A stretch of DNA of 45,548 bases. Origin: an uncultured Eubacteriales bacterium. GTDB lineage: Bacteria > Bacillota > Clostridia > Oscillospirales > Oscillospiraceae. Location of the stretch: assembly GCA_900546615.1 (NCBI GenBank), contig URDJ01000024.1, positions 1-45,548 of the forward strand, read 5' to 3'. This document shows, in pieces, positions 7,355 to 15,888 of the stretch. The notes beneath the pieces were generated by a model. That model did no database searches. It had not been told where the DNA came from and saw only the letters and a program-made list of their open reading frames with translations. The translations under genes were made by a program, and so were the position numbers. Position 1 is the stretch's first letter. The number at the start of each line of letters is the position of its first letter.

Positions 7355-10300
7355 ATGTCCGAGACCAAGGGCCGCGCGCTCTCTCGGGAGCTTCTTGGCC
7401 TGCTTCACACGATACGCCGCCGCCATGACCGGCTCGCCAAGGCGGCGGGAGACCTGCCCGCGGGCGCGGAATGGCTGCTGGACAACTGGTATCTCATAGA
7501 GCGCGAGGGCCGTCTCGCCGTCTCGGAGCTGCGGGGCGCGGGACGGCTCCGCGGCCGCGTGCTCTCCGCCTGCCGCGAGCTGGCCGCCAGCACCGGCGGG
7601 CATGTCGACGCCGAAAACGCCGCCGCCTTCCTCGCAAAATTTCAGGAGGACTCTCCCCTGCGCATGCGCGAGCTTTCGGCCTTTGCGCCCTGCCTGCGCC
7701 TGGCACTTATCGAGCAGATCGCCCTCGCCCTCGAGGGCGCGGGCGGCATCGACGTTTCCCTGCTCTCGGCCTGCATAGGCTCTATCCGGCTCTTTGCCAG
7801 CCTCGACCTGACGCGGCTCCTTGAGGGTGCGGATCTCGTCGAGCGTGAGCTGCGCCGCGACCCCGCCGGGGTCTATCCGCAAATGGACGAGCGCAGCCGC
7901 GCCGCTTACCGCGAGCGCGTGCGCCTCATGGCAAAGCGCGAGGGCGTCGAGGAGCTCTCCCTGGCCCGGCGGCTCATTGCCGGCTGCGGCGAGGACGGGC
8001 ATGTGGGCTTCCTGCTCTTTCCCGAGCCGAAGCGCGGTTACGGCTGCGTCGCTGCCCAGCTCATACCGGCCGCGGCCGCGGCGCTCCTCCTCGGCCTCTA
8101 CTATAAAAGTATCCCCCTCGCGCTGCTCTCTTTTGCGGCGGTCTGGGAGCTTGCGAAGTCGGTGTGCGACTTCGCGCTTTTGCGCGTGCTGCCGCCGCGT
8201 CTGCTGCCGAGGCTCGAGCTGGCCGGCGGCGTGCCCGACGATGGCCGCTGCCTCTGCGTAGTGTCCTCCCTGCTCGGAAAACCCGAGGCAGGCGCGGAGC
8301 TCTCCCGCAGGCTCGAGGAGTTCATGCTCTCCTCGCGCGACTGCGGGGAAAACCTCATGTTCGGCCTGCTGGCCGACCTGCCGGAGGCAAAGGCCCCGGT
8401 GCTCGACACGGATGCCGAGGCGGTGAAAGCCGCCGTCAAAGCTGTTGCGGCGCTCAATGAGAAATACGGCGGGGGATTTTACCTTTTCTGCCGCGAACGG
8501 AAACCGCGCGGGCGCGACGGGGTCTGGTCGGGCTTTGAGCGCAAGCGCGGGGCGCTGCTGGCTCTGGCGCGGCTCCTGCGCGGCGACGGCGGCGGGCTCT
8601 GCGTCCTCGCCGGGGACAAAAAGCGCCTCGTCGGGGTGAAATACATCCTCACTCTCGACGCGGACACCCGTCTTCTGCCCGGCTCGGCGCGGGAGCTTAT
8701 CGGGGCCATGCTGCACCCTGTGAACGCCCCGCAGTTCGACCCGGAGCGCGGCGTGGTCGCGCGCGGCCACGGGCTTATCCACCCTCGCATGGACACGGAG
8801 CTGCCCTCGGCGGTGAAAACGCCCTTCTCCCGGCTCATGGCCGGCTCCGGCGGCACCGACCCCTACGGCGCGGCCTGCGGCGAGGTCTGGATGGACCTGA
8901 CCGGGCACGGCGGCTTCGCGGGCAAGGGCATCCTCGACGTGGACGCCCTTCTCACCGGCTGTTCCCAGCTGCCCGAGAACCTCATACTCTCACACGACGC
9001 CGTCGAGGGCGCCATACTCCGGGGCGGCTACATGAGCGACACTGAGCTGACCGACGGCTTCCCCTCGAACCCCTTCTCCTACTTCAAGCGCCTGCACCGC
9101 TGGGTGCGCGGCGATTGGCAGAACCTCGGCTTCATCTTCGGGCGCGGGCGGGGCTTCGCCTTTGCCGACCGATGGAAGCTGCTCGACAGCCTGCGTCGGA
9201 GCCTCATGCCCGTATTCAGCCTCGCGGCCATTCTCTGGCCCCTGTTCCGGTACTCGGGAGCTTCGCTCCTCGCGGGGCTGCTCGGGCTTTTCACGCTCTG
9301 CACGGGGCTTTTGCCCGCGCTCGGCTCCGCTCTCATGCGCCGCGACAGGGAGAGACTCAGTTCCTCCGTGCCCCACGGCCTCGGCGGGCGGCTTTTGCAG
9401 ATACTGCTGCGGCTCGCGCTGCTGCCCATGGAGGCCGCGGCCTGCCTTTCGGCCATACTCACCGCGCTCTGGCGCATGGGCATATCGAAGCGCAACCTGC
9501 TCTCCTGGCAGACCGCCGCGCAGTCCGAGGGCAGGGCGAGGCGCATATTCGGGCTTTGGCCCCCGGTCGTGCTGGGGGCGCTGCTCGTCGTGCTCTCACC
9601 CGAGCCTCTCGGCAGGGCCGCCGGCATCTTCTGGCTCGTATCCGCGCTGCTCACGCCGGGGCTGGGCAGGGAAACACGGCTCTCGCGGCATCTGCCCGAA
9701 GCGGACAGGAGCTTCCTGCTCGGTGAGGCGGCGAAGATCTGGCAGTATTTTGCCGATTTCTGCACCAAGGACGACAACTTCCTTCCGCCCGACAACTGGC
9801 AGGAGCAGCCGCCCACCGGCCTTGCGCACCGCACGTCGCCGACGAACATCGGCCTTGCGCTGGTCTCCGCGCTCGCTGCCGCGGACCTCGGACTCTGCTC
9901 CGTTCCGGTGATGACGGGTCTTGTCGAAAACATCCTCGGAAGCTGCGAGAGGATGTCCAAATGGCGCGGGCACCTCTACAACTGGTACGACACGCGCACG
10001 CTCCGGCCGCTCAGCCCGCGCTATGTCTCGACCGTGGACAGCGGCAACTTCGCCGCCTGCCTCGGCGTCATGCGCCGGGGGCTTTCAGACTACGCCAGGC
10101 CCGACCTCGCCGCGCGCGCAGCGGCGCTCTATGAGGCCATCGACTTCAAACCCCTCTACGACACCGAGCGCCGCCTGTTCCACATCGGCTGGGACGCGGA
10201 TATGGGCGCGCTCTCCGAAGGCCTGTACGACCTGCTCTCGAGCGAGGCGCGGCTGACAGGTTATCTGGCCGTCGCGCGCGGCGAGGTCTCGAGGCGGCAC

Positions 10301-13300
10301 TGGCGCAGGCTCTCCCGCGCGCTCGTGTCGAAGGACGGCTTCCGCGGCATGGCAAGCTGGACGGGCACGATGTTCGAGTATCTCATGCCCGAGCTGTTCC
10401 TGCCTCTGTGCCGGGACAGCCTGCTCTGGGAGAGCGCGCGCTTCTGCCTCTATGTCCAGAGAAAGGACGTATCGGGCGGAGAGCCCTGGGGCCAGTCCGA
10501 GAGCGCGTTCTACTCGCTCGACCCGCAGCTCAATTACCGCTACAAGGCGCACGGCTGCGCGGCGCTGGCCTTAAAGCGCGGCATGGAGACGGAGCTTGTC
10601 GTCTCGCCCTACTCGAGCTTTCTCGCGCTCGCCGTGGAGCCTCGCGCCGCCGTGCGCAACCTGCGGCGGCTCTGTTCGCTCGGCTTCACGGGCCGCTACG
10701 GGCTTTGGGAGGCCGTGGACTACACCCGCGGGCGTACCTCGGGAAGGGGCGGCGAGAGCGTGCGCTGCGTCATGGCGCACCACCTCGGCATGAGCCTCGC
10801 AGCCATCGCCAACTGCCTCGACGACAACGTGATGTGCCGCCGCTTCATGTCCGACCCCGCAATGAGCGCCCACCGCTGCCTGCTCGAGGAGCGCCTGCCC
10901 ATAGGCGCGGTCACGCTGCGCCGCCGGGGCGCTGATATACCCGAAAAACCGAACAGGTTCGCGGCCGAAGGCTGGGAGCTGGGCGGAGCCTGCCCGGATG
11001 CCGCCAGGCCCGGCTGTATGCCCATTCGAGACGGGCATACAGCCTGCTCGGATGCCGCCCGGCTCGGCTGTATGCCCGTCTCGAATGGGGTATACCACAT
11101 CATGCTCACCACGAGCGGCATGTCCGGAGCCTGTGCGGGCGGCGTATCGCTCTATCGCGGGCCGTCCGACCCGCTCGAGGGCCCGTCGGGGCTGAGGCTC
11201 AGGCTTGAGACCGCCTCGGGCCCCGTAGACCTGCTGCCCCTGCCCGGGGCCTCCGGCGGCCTCGATTTCAGCTGGGCGCTCAGGGGCGGCGCCGTGAGCT
11301 TCGAGGGCGAGTCCGAGGCGCTCCACAGTCTCTGCTCCGCGGCGGTCTCGGCCCGCGACATGTGCGAGGTCAGGTTCGTCGAGCTGGAGGCCAAAGGCGC
11401 GCTCGAGGGCCGGCTCTGCCTGGAGTTTGAGCCGATGCTGGCGCGTGCGCGCGACTGGGAGGGCCACCCCGCCTACTGGCGGCTCGGCCTCGAGGCGAGC
11501 GTGCGCGAGGGCGCGCTGCTCATACGCCGGCTGCCGCGCGGCGATGTCGCCGAGTGCTGGCTCTGCCTGAGGTCGAACAGGCCGCTCGAATACCGCGCCG
11601 ACCGGCTCGGCGCGGCGCTGGGCTGGCTGTCACACCCGTATGTCAGGGCTTATACCCAGGTCTCCGCGCCCATGTCGGGCAGTTTTACCGCGCGATTTGC
11701 GCTCGCCTTCGGGCCGACGGCCGACGAAGCGCTCAGGGCGGCCTCGCGCGGCCTTGCAGCGGCGGCACAGGACTTTGCCGACCTGCTCTCGGCCCGGGCC
11801 GCGCTCATGGGCATGGGCGCACGCGACCTCGCCGCCGCCGTGGCCATGGCCCCGGCGCTGGTATTCCCGGACTACCGGAAATACGCCCTGCAGCGCGAGC
11901 AGCTCTGGAGCCTCGGCATCTCCGGCGACCTGCCCCTCGTCTGCGCCGAGCTGAGCTCAGAGGGCCAGCTGCGTGCGGCGCGCGACCTCATTCGCAGGCA
12001 GGACCTGCTGCGCGTCTGCGGCATAAAGAGCGACCTCGTCTTCGTCACGCGCGACGGCGGCGACTATCTGCACCGGCTGGGGCGTTCGGTCATGGAGCTG
12101 CTGCAGAAAGACGGCCTCGAGGCCGTCTTTGGCGCCACTGGCGGCGTGCACTGCGTGGACGCCAAAAACGGCCTCGAGGCCGTCTTCGGCGCCGCCGGTG
12201 GGGTGCACTGCGTGGACGCCGCCCACGTCCCGGCCATGGCCGACAGTGCCGCGCTGGTCGTGGACCTCGACGCCCCTGAGACCCGGCCCGAGGAGCGCCC
12301 GGCACAGGCGTATCCGCCCCTGACTGAGCCGCGGCGCGGCGGCGAGGTGCCCTACAGCTGGCTTGAGGACGGCACCTTTGAGTTTGACACCTCCGAAAAC
12401 CTCCCTGCCCGCGCCTGGACGCTGCCGCTCACGAACGGCTCCTTCGGCGCGCTCGCCGCCGACTGCGGCATGGCCGGCATGTGGCTGGACAACGCCCGCG
12501 AGCGCCGCGTGGACCGGGGCCTCGAGGGCGACCTTGCCGTGACCGGCTCCGAGACGCTCACGATTGACGGCGAGAACGCCTTCCTGCGTTCGAAGGTGCG
12601 CTTCGGCTTCGGCTTTGCCGAGTGGCGGCGCGGGGACATGCGCATCACCGCCTTCGTCCCGCGAGGCGTGGACGCAAGGCTCATCCTCATAGAAAACGCG
12701 CCCTCGGAGCTGTGCTGGACGCTCAGGCCCGGCCTCGCATACGAACGGCGCGACGCCGCCTTCGTCCAGACGCGCGTCGAGGACGGGGCGCTCCGCGCGC
12801 GAAACCCCCGGGGCGGCGACCCCGGTCTCGACTTCGGCGCGGCTTTCACAGGCGCTCTGGCGCTCGACGCCGAGCACAAGGGCCGGAGCATCTTCACGGC
12901 CCGGCTGAGCGCGGGCACGGGCGTCGTCGCCTGCGGCTTTCTGCCGACGGGCACGCTCCGGGAACTCTGCTCGCCCGAGCGGGCGCGGGAGCTGCTGGGC
13001 GAGACCCGGAGGTACTGGCTCGGCATCATTGGACGGGTCAGGACAAGCACCGGCGTGCCCGAGATCGACCGCTATATGAACGGCTGGGCTGTGTACCAGA
13101 CGCTGGCCTGTCGGCTCATGGCACGCACCTCAATTTACCAGTCCGGCGGTGCCTACGGTTTTCGTGACCAGCTGCAGGACGCGGTTAATCTCATCCCGGT
13201 CGATTCGGGATACGCCCGCCGGCGCATACTCGCGGCCTGCGCGCACCAGTACCGCGAGGGCGACGTCATGCACTGGTGGCACGAGGGCTCGCCGGATAAA

Positions 13301-14278
13301 GGCGTGCGCACGCGCTGCTCGGACGACCTCATCTGGCTGCCCTGGGCGGTATGCGAATATGCAGATAAAGTTGGGGATGCGGACATTTTGAATGAGACTG
13401 CGCCATATTTGCGCTCGGAAAAGCTCGCAGAGGGCGAAGCGACGCGCTACGAGGCGGCGGTGCCCGAAGGCGCGGGGACGGTGCTAGAGCACGCGGTGCT
13501 GGCGCTGCGGCTGGTGATACGGCGCGGCGTGGGGCGGCACGGCCTGCCGCTGATGCTGGCCGGCGACTGGAACGACGGCATGGACACAGTGGGTATCGAG
13601 GGCCGCGGAGAGAGCGTGTGGCTGGCGTGGTTTTTCGCGCACACGGCTCGGCGCTTTGCGAAGCTGTTGGAAGAAAGCGGTGATAAGCACGGGGCAGCGG
13701 CGCTGCTGTCGGCGGCCTCGAGGCTGGGCCGGGCGGCGGACCGCGCCTGGGACGGGCAGTGGTACCTGCGCGGGTATTTTGACGACGGCTCGCCGCTCGG
13801 CACGGCGAACGGCCACGGCTGCCGGATAGACTCGGTGGCGCAGAGCTGGGCGGCGCTGTGCGCGGAGGCGAGCCCGGAGCGGGTGGATATGGCGCTGGAC
13901 TCGGCGCTCGAGCGGCTCTTTGACCGCGAGAGCGGGCTGGTGAAGCTGTTCGACCCGCCCTTTGGGGAGGGTGCGGAGCGAGCGGGCTATATAGCAAGCT
14001 ATGGCCCGGGCTTCCGGGAGAACGGCGGGCAGTATACGCACGGAGCCATATGGCTGGCGATGGCCTGCCTGAAGCGCGGCCGCAGAGACGAGGGGCTGGA
14101 GATATTGAAAGCGGTGCTTCCAAAGGGCACGGAGCGCTACGGTGCGGAGCCGTACGTGCTCGCAGCGGACGTCTACTCGAACCCCGACCGTCCGGGTCAG
14201 GCAGGCTGGAGCTGGTACACCGGCTCGGCCGGCTGGTTCTTCCGTACGGTAATGGACCTCCTCTCAGCAGCGCAGTGA
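7355..14278 (+). CDS. Cyclic beta-1,2-glucan synthase-like protein (GT84, glycoamylase-like, GH94 domains)
   Basis: A 2307-residue multidomain membrane enzyme of the NdvB/ChvB type, which polymerises UDP-glucose into beta-1,2-glucan, cyclises it and trims it by phosphorolysis. N-terminus: the typical AEWLLDNWYLIE segment (about 42-53); membrane stretch about 230-260; GT84 with LTLDADTRLLPG (about 431-442), a HDAVEGAILRGG segment and RLHRWVRGDWQ (about 577-587); further membrane helices about 610-770; a glycoamylase-like region about 790-1210 (YNWYDTRTLRPL, VSTVDSGNF, AHHLGMS); and a GH94 region from about 1245 to the end with YGFRDQLQDAV, HWWHEGSP and GDWNDGMDTVG (about 2069-2079, expected catalytic Asp). 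Proteobacterial relatives are about 2800 residues. Two in-frame repeat expansions are inserted (10995-11089 and 12107-12226). Start supported by AAGGTGAT four bases upstream. It stands alone, divergent from ylxM. Confidence 0.88.
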   Translation: MSETKGRALSRELLGLLHTIRRRHDRLAKAAGDLPAGAEWLLDNWYLIEREGRLAVSELRGAGRLRGRVLSACRELAASTGGHVDAENAAAFLAKFQEDSPLRMRELSAFAPCLRLALIEQIALALEGAGGIDVSLLSACIGSIRLFASLDLTRLLEGADLVERELRRDPAGVYPQMDERSRAAYRERVRLMAKREGVEELSLARRLIAGCGEDGHVGFLLFPEPKRGYGCVAAQLIPAAAAALLLGLYYKSIPLALLSFAAVWELAKSVCDFALLRVLPPRLLPRLELAGGVPDDGRCLCVVSSLLGKPEAGAELSRRLEEFMLSSRDCGENLMFGLLADLPEAKAPVLDTDAEAVKAAVKAVAALNEKYGGGFYLFCRERKPRGRDGVWSGFERKRGALLALARLLRGDGGGLCVLAGDKKRLVGVKYILTLDADTRLLPGSARELIGAMLHPVNAPQFDPERGVVARGHGLIHPRMDTELPSAVKTPFSRLMAGSGGTDPYGAACGEVWMDLTGHGGFAGKGILDVDALLTGCSQLPENLILSHDAVEGAILRGGYMSDTELTDGFPSNPFSYFKRLHRWVRGDWQNLGFIFGRGRGFAFADRWKLLDSLRRSLMPVFSLAAILWPLFRYSGASLLAGLLGLFTLCTGLLPALGSALMRRDRERLSSSVPHGLGGRLLQILLRLALLPMEAAACLSAILTALWRMGISKRNLLSWQTAAQSEGRARRIFGLWPPVVLGALLVVLSPEPLGRAAGIFWLVSALLTPGLGRETRLSRHLPEADRSFLLGEAAKIWQYFADFCTKDDNFLPPDNWQEQPPTGLAHRTSPTNIGLALVSALAAADLGLCSVPVMTGLVENILGSCERMSKWRGHLYNWYDTRTLRPLSPRYVSTVDSGNFAACLGVMRRGLSDYARPDLAARAAALYEAIDFKPLYDTERRLFHIGWDADMGALSEGLYDLLSSEARLTGYLAVARGEVSRRHWRRLSRALVSKDGFRGMASWTGTMFEYLMPELFLPLCRDSLLWESARFCLYVQRKDVSGGEPWGQSESAFYSLDPQLNYRYKAHGCAALALKRGMETELVVSPYSSFLALAVEPRAAVRNLRRLCSLGFTGRYGLWEAVDYTRGRTSGRGGESVRCVMAHHLGMSLAAIANCLDDNVMCRRFMSDPAMSAHRCLLEERLPIGAVTLRRRGADIPEKPNRFAAEGWELGGACPDAARPGCMPIRDGHTACSDAARLGCMPVSNGVYHIMLTTSGMSGACAGGVSLYRGPSDPLEGPSGLRLRLETASGPVDLLPLPGASGGLDFSWALRGGAVSFEGESEALHSLCSAAVSARDMCEVRFVELEAKGALEGRLCLEFEPMLARARDWEGHPAYWRLGLEASVREGALLIRRLPRGDVAECWLCLRSNRPLEYRADRLGAALGWLSHPYVRAYTQVSAPMSGSFTARFALAFGPTADEALRAASRGLAAAAQDFADLLSARAALMGMGARDLAAAVAMAPALVFPDYRKYALQREQLWSLGISGDLPLVCAELSSEGQLRAARDLIRRQDLLRVCGIKSDLVFVTRDGGDYLHRLGRSVMELLQKDGLEAVFGATGGVHCVDAKNGLEAVFGAAGGVHCVDAAHVPAMADSAALVVDLDAPETRPEERPAQAYPPLTEPRRGGEVPYSWLEDGTFEFDTSENLPARAWTLPLTNGSFGALAADCGMAGMWLDNARERRVDRGLEGDLAVTGSETLTIDGENAFLRSKVRFGFGFAEWRRGDMRITAFVPRGVDARLILIENAPSELCWTLRPGLAYERRDAAFVQTRVEDGALRARNPRGGDPGLDFGAAFTGALALDAEHKGRSIFTARLSAGTGVVACGFLPTGTLRELCSPERARELLGETRRYWLGIIGRVRTSTGVPEIDRYMNGWAVYQTLACRLMARTSIYQSGGAYGFRDQLQDAVNLIPVDSGYARRRILAACAHQYREGDVMHWWHEGSPDKGVRTRCSDDLIWLPWAVCEYADKVGDADILNETAPYLRSEKLAEGEATRYEAAVPEGAGTVLEHAVLALRLVIRRGVGRHGLPLMLAGDWNDGMDTVGIEGRGESVWLAWFFAHTARRFAKLLEESGDKHGAAALLSAASRLGRAADRAWDGQWYLRGYFDDGSPLGTANGHGCRIDSVAQSWAALCAEASPERVDMALDSALERLFDRESGLVKLFDPPFGEGAERAGYIASYGPGFRENGGQYTHGAIWLAMACLKRGRRDEGLEILKAVLPKGTERYGAEPYVLAADVYSNPDRPGQAGWSWYTGSAGWFFRTVMDLLSAAQ
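10995..11089 (+). repeat. In-frame palindromic repeat inside the glucan synthase gene
   Basis: Two direct copies of a 29-base segment (10995-11023 and 11049-11077, 27/29 identical) lie 54 bases (18 codons) apart. They are interwoven with a perfect 12-base hairpin (11012-11023 with 11033-11044, 9-base loop) and a perfect 24-base inverted repeat (11021-11044 with 11066-11089, 21-base spacer). The reading frame stays open and the insert encodes a Cys-Met-Pro-rich stretch just before the VSNGVYHIM start of the next domain. Confidence 0.85.
12107..12226 (+). repeat. 57-base in-frame tandem duplication with 24-base perfect palindrome
   Basis: Units at 12113-12169 and 12170-12226; 46 of the first 51 positions agree and the period is exactly 19 codons (GLEAVFGA[T/A]GGVHCVDA). 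The first unit starts within a perfect 24-base palindrome (12107-12130) centred on CTCGAG, and the same 18-base core nearly recurs at the second unit. The protein simply gains 19 residues in the middle of the GH94-side region. Confidence 0.85.
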
Positions 14279-14312
14279 CTCTCGGTGCGGGTAAGGTTTG
14301 CTCTTGCAGAAA

Positions 14313-14352
14313 CACACAAAGGCTCCCCCTGGGCAGGGGGAGCCTTTGTGTG
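14313..14352. terminator. Bidirectional hairpin between convergent genes
   Basis: A perfect 18-pair stem (14313-14330 with 14335-14352) and a 4-base GGGC loop in the 92-base gap between the glucan synthase stop and the stop of the converging transporter gene. T-runs are weak on both sides, so the hairpin is the main evidence. Its GGCTCCCC core resembles those at 32239 and 37125. Confidence 0.65.
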
Positions 14353-14370
14353 CTGAATTTGAACTCAATG

Positions 14371-15798
14371 TCATGTTGAAAATGCGGGCCAAAACTCCAT
14401 AAGCAGCCAGCCGGTCAATGACAGAAGCGGTACGACTATCGCAGATAGAATCAGACCTCGCTTCATCATGAAAGAAGGCTTTAACCCGTATCCTACCGGG
14501 ATGGCCCGTATGGATGTTGGCATCGTGTACGACAGGCTCACTCCTATGGAGCCTACATATATTAGTGGTATTGGATTCATGTCCAGAGCATTTGCCATTG
14601 TAAGGATAACAGGCATGCACATGGCAGCGGTTGCCCCATTGCTTGTCAAGTCAGAGATGGTCAATGTGAACAGCAAAATAACAAACACGACTCCAAAAGA
14701 ACCGCCAATTTCCAGCTGCCCCATTATTGAGCCTAGTGCTATGTCGGCCTGTGTGCCCGTCAACAGCTCTCCAAGCGCCAGCGCCCCTCCAAACATATAA
14801 AGCAGACCCCAATTGATTTCCGTCGACGCGTGCTTCCACTCCACCATTCTGCCCCCCTTTACGCTTGGTATAAAGAACAACAGAATGGCACACACCAGAA
14901 ATGCATACGATGGCACAAGGCCCGGCAAAATCGAAGCGTACAGGTCCCTTGTGAATGACAGGATGGCTGCAGCGGCAAAAACCGTGAGGCCCGTAACCTC
15001 ATCTCTGTTCATTTTGCCGAGCTGCGCTTTGACATTTAGCAGGTACTCCTTGGAACCCGGCAATTCTTCCCCCTTTGGACTTATAAGCACCAAAAACAGG
15101 ATGTTGCTTAGTACAAGGACCATCATTATCGGGGCAAAGCGCATCACCCAGTCAAGATAATAATACTCTCTGCCAGAAATTTTCTCGATATACTCGATTA
15201 TTACCAGGTTCGATGCGCTGCCCAGCGGAGTTGCCAGGCCCCCTACAGTCACACCCCACGGTATTGCCATCAGTATCATTGACGAAGACCGGTTGTTGCC
15301 AACATCACCATAGCCAACGTACCTGAGCATCGCCAGTGCAATAGGTGTGACCGTGGCACAGACCACCAGATTGGTCAGCATGGTTGACATTGCCGTCGAC
15401 AGCAAAAACCAAAACACCACTTGTGACCTCACCGACGTGCCGATGCACCTCAAAAACATGGTTGCGAGCCGTTTATCGAGTCCGGCCGCCGACCATGCGG
15501 AGGATATGATCATTCCGCTCAGAACCAGTATTATTGAACTCGATGCAAACTGAGATACGACGTTCTGCATCGGGACCATTTGGAACACGGCATTGAGGGC
15601 TATGGGCAACATGCCAACGACCGGATAATCGACAGGAGTAAACAGCCACCAGCATATCATCCACAGTAGCGTGCCTGTCGCGCATCTCATCGAGAAAGTG
15701 AAAATATCCGAAGGCAAGGCACACACCGTCAGTGCAAATGCCAAAGGGCCGGTCAATATCAGCAGCAACTGCGAACGCTTGCTTCTTTTTTTATTCAT
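14371..15798 (-). CDS. SLC13/DASS-type anion transporter 1
   Basis: A 475-residue polytopic membrane protein with many hydrophobic helices and the layout of the divalent-anion:Na+ symporter (DASS) family, which moves succinate, malate, citrate, 2-oxoglutarate or sulfate. Family-like segments are LATPLGSASNLVI (about residue 210) and DLTSNGATAAMCMPVI (about 405-420). The usual Ser-Asn-Thr signatures are altered to MLTN in the first half and SNG in the second. It is the last gene of the 2-hydroxyacid/2-oxoacid operon, 90 bases after transporter 2, with only a weak AGGTTAGG-type binding site. Import of the substrate or export of the product are both possible; direction and coupling ion cannot be read from sequence. 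Confidence 0.8.
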   Translation of the reverse strand: MNKKRSKRSQLLLILTGPLAFALTVCALPSDIFTFSMRCATGTLLWMICWWLFTPVDYPVVGMLPIALNAVFQMVPMQNVVSQFASSSIILVLSGMIISSAWSAAGLDKRLATMFLRCIGTSVRSQVVFWFLLSTAMSTMLTNLVVCATVTPIALAMLRYVGYGDVGNNRSSSMILMAIPWGVTVGGLATPLGSASNLVIIEYIEKISGREYYYLDWVMRFAPIMMVLVLSNILFLVLISPKGEELPGSKEYLLNVKAQLGKMNRDEVTGLTVFAAAAILSFTRDLYASILPGLVPSYAFLVCAILLFFIPSVKGGRMVEWKHASTEINWGLLYMFGGALALGELLTGTQADIALGSIMGQLEIGGSFGVVFVILLFTLTISDLTSNGATAAMCMPVILTMANALDMNPIPLIYVGSIGVSLSYTMPTSIRAIPVGYGLKPSFMMKRGLILSAIVVPLLSLTGWLLMEFWPAFST

Positions 15799-15888
15799 AT
15801 TAATAACCTAACCTGAAACAAAATTTGTGCGGTGCAGCTCAAACGCTCACATCCGGCCTCGCCATCATGTCAACCACCCTTCTGTCCA

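Noticed and set aside
7277..8908. 543-codon minus-strand frame opposite the glucan synthase N-terminus
   Set aside because: Shadow of the real gene: alanine/arginine/glutamate-rich translation, no recognised domain and no ribosome binding site.
12107..12226. Tandem palindromic units as a CRISPR-like array
   Set aside because: Only two adjacent units, no spacers, in frame inside a conserved gene and no cas genes nearby.
14279..14370. Attachment site or tRNA end at the left edge of the AT-rich block
   Set aside because: No tRNA-like sequence, integrase or matching direct repeat at 25273-25496 could be found.
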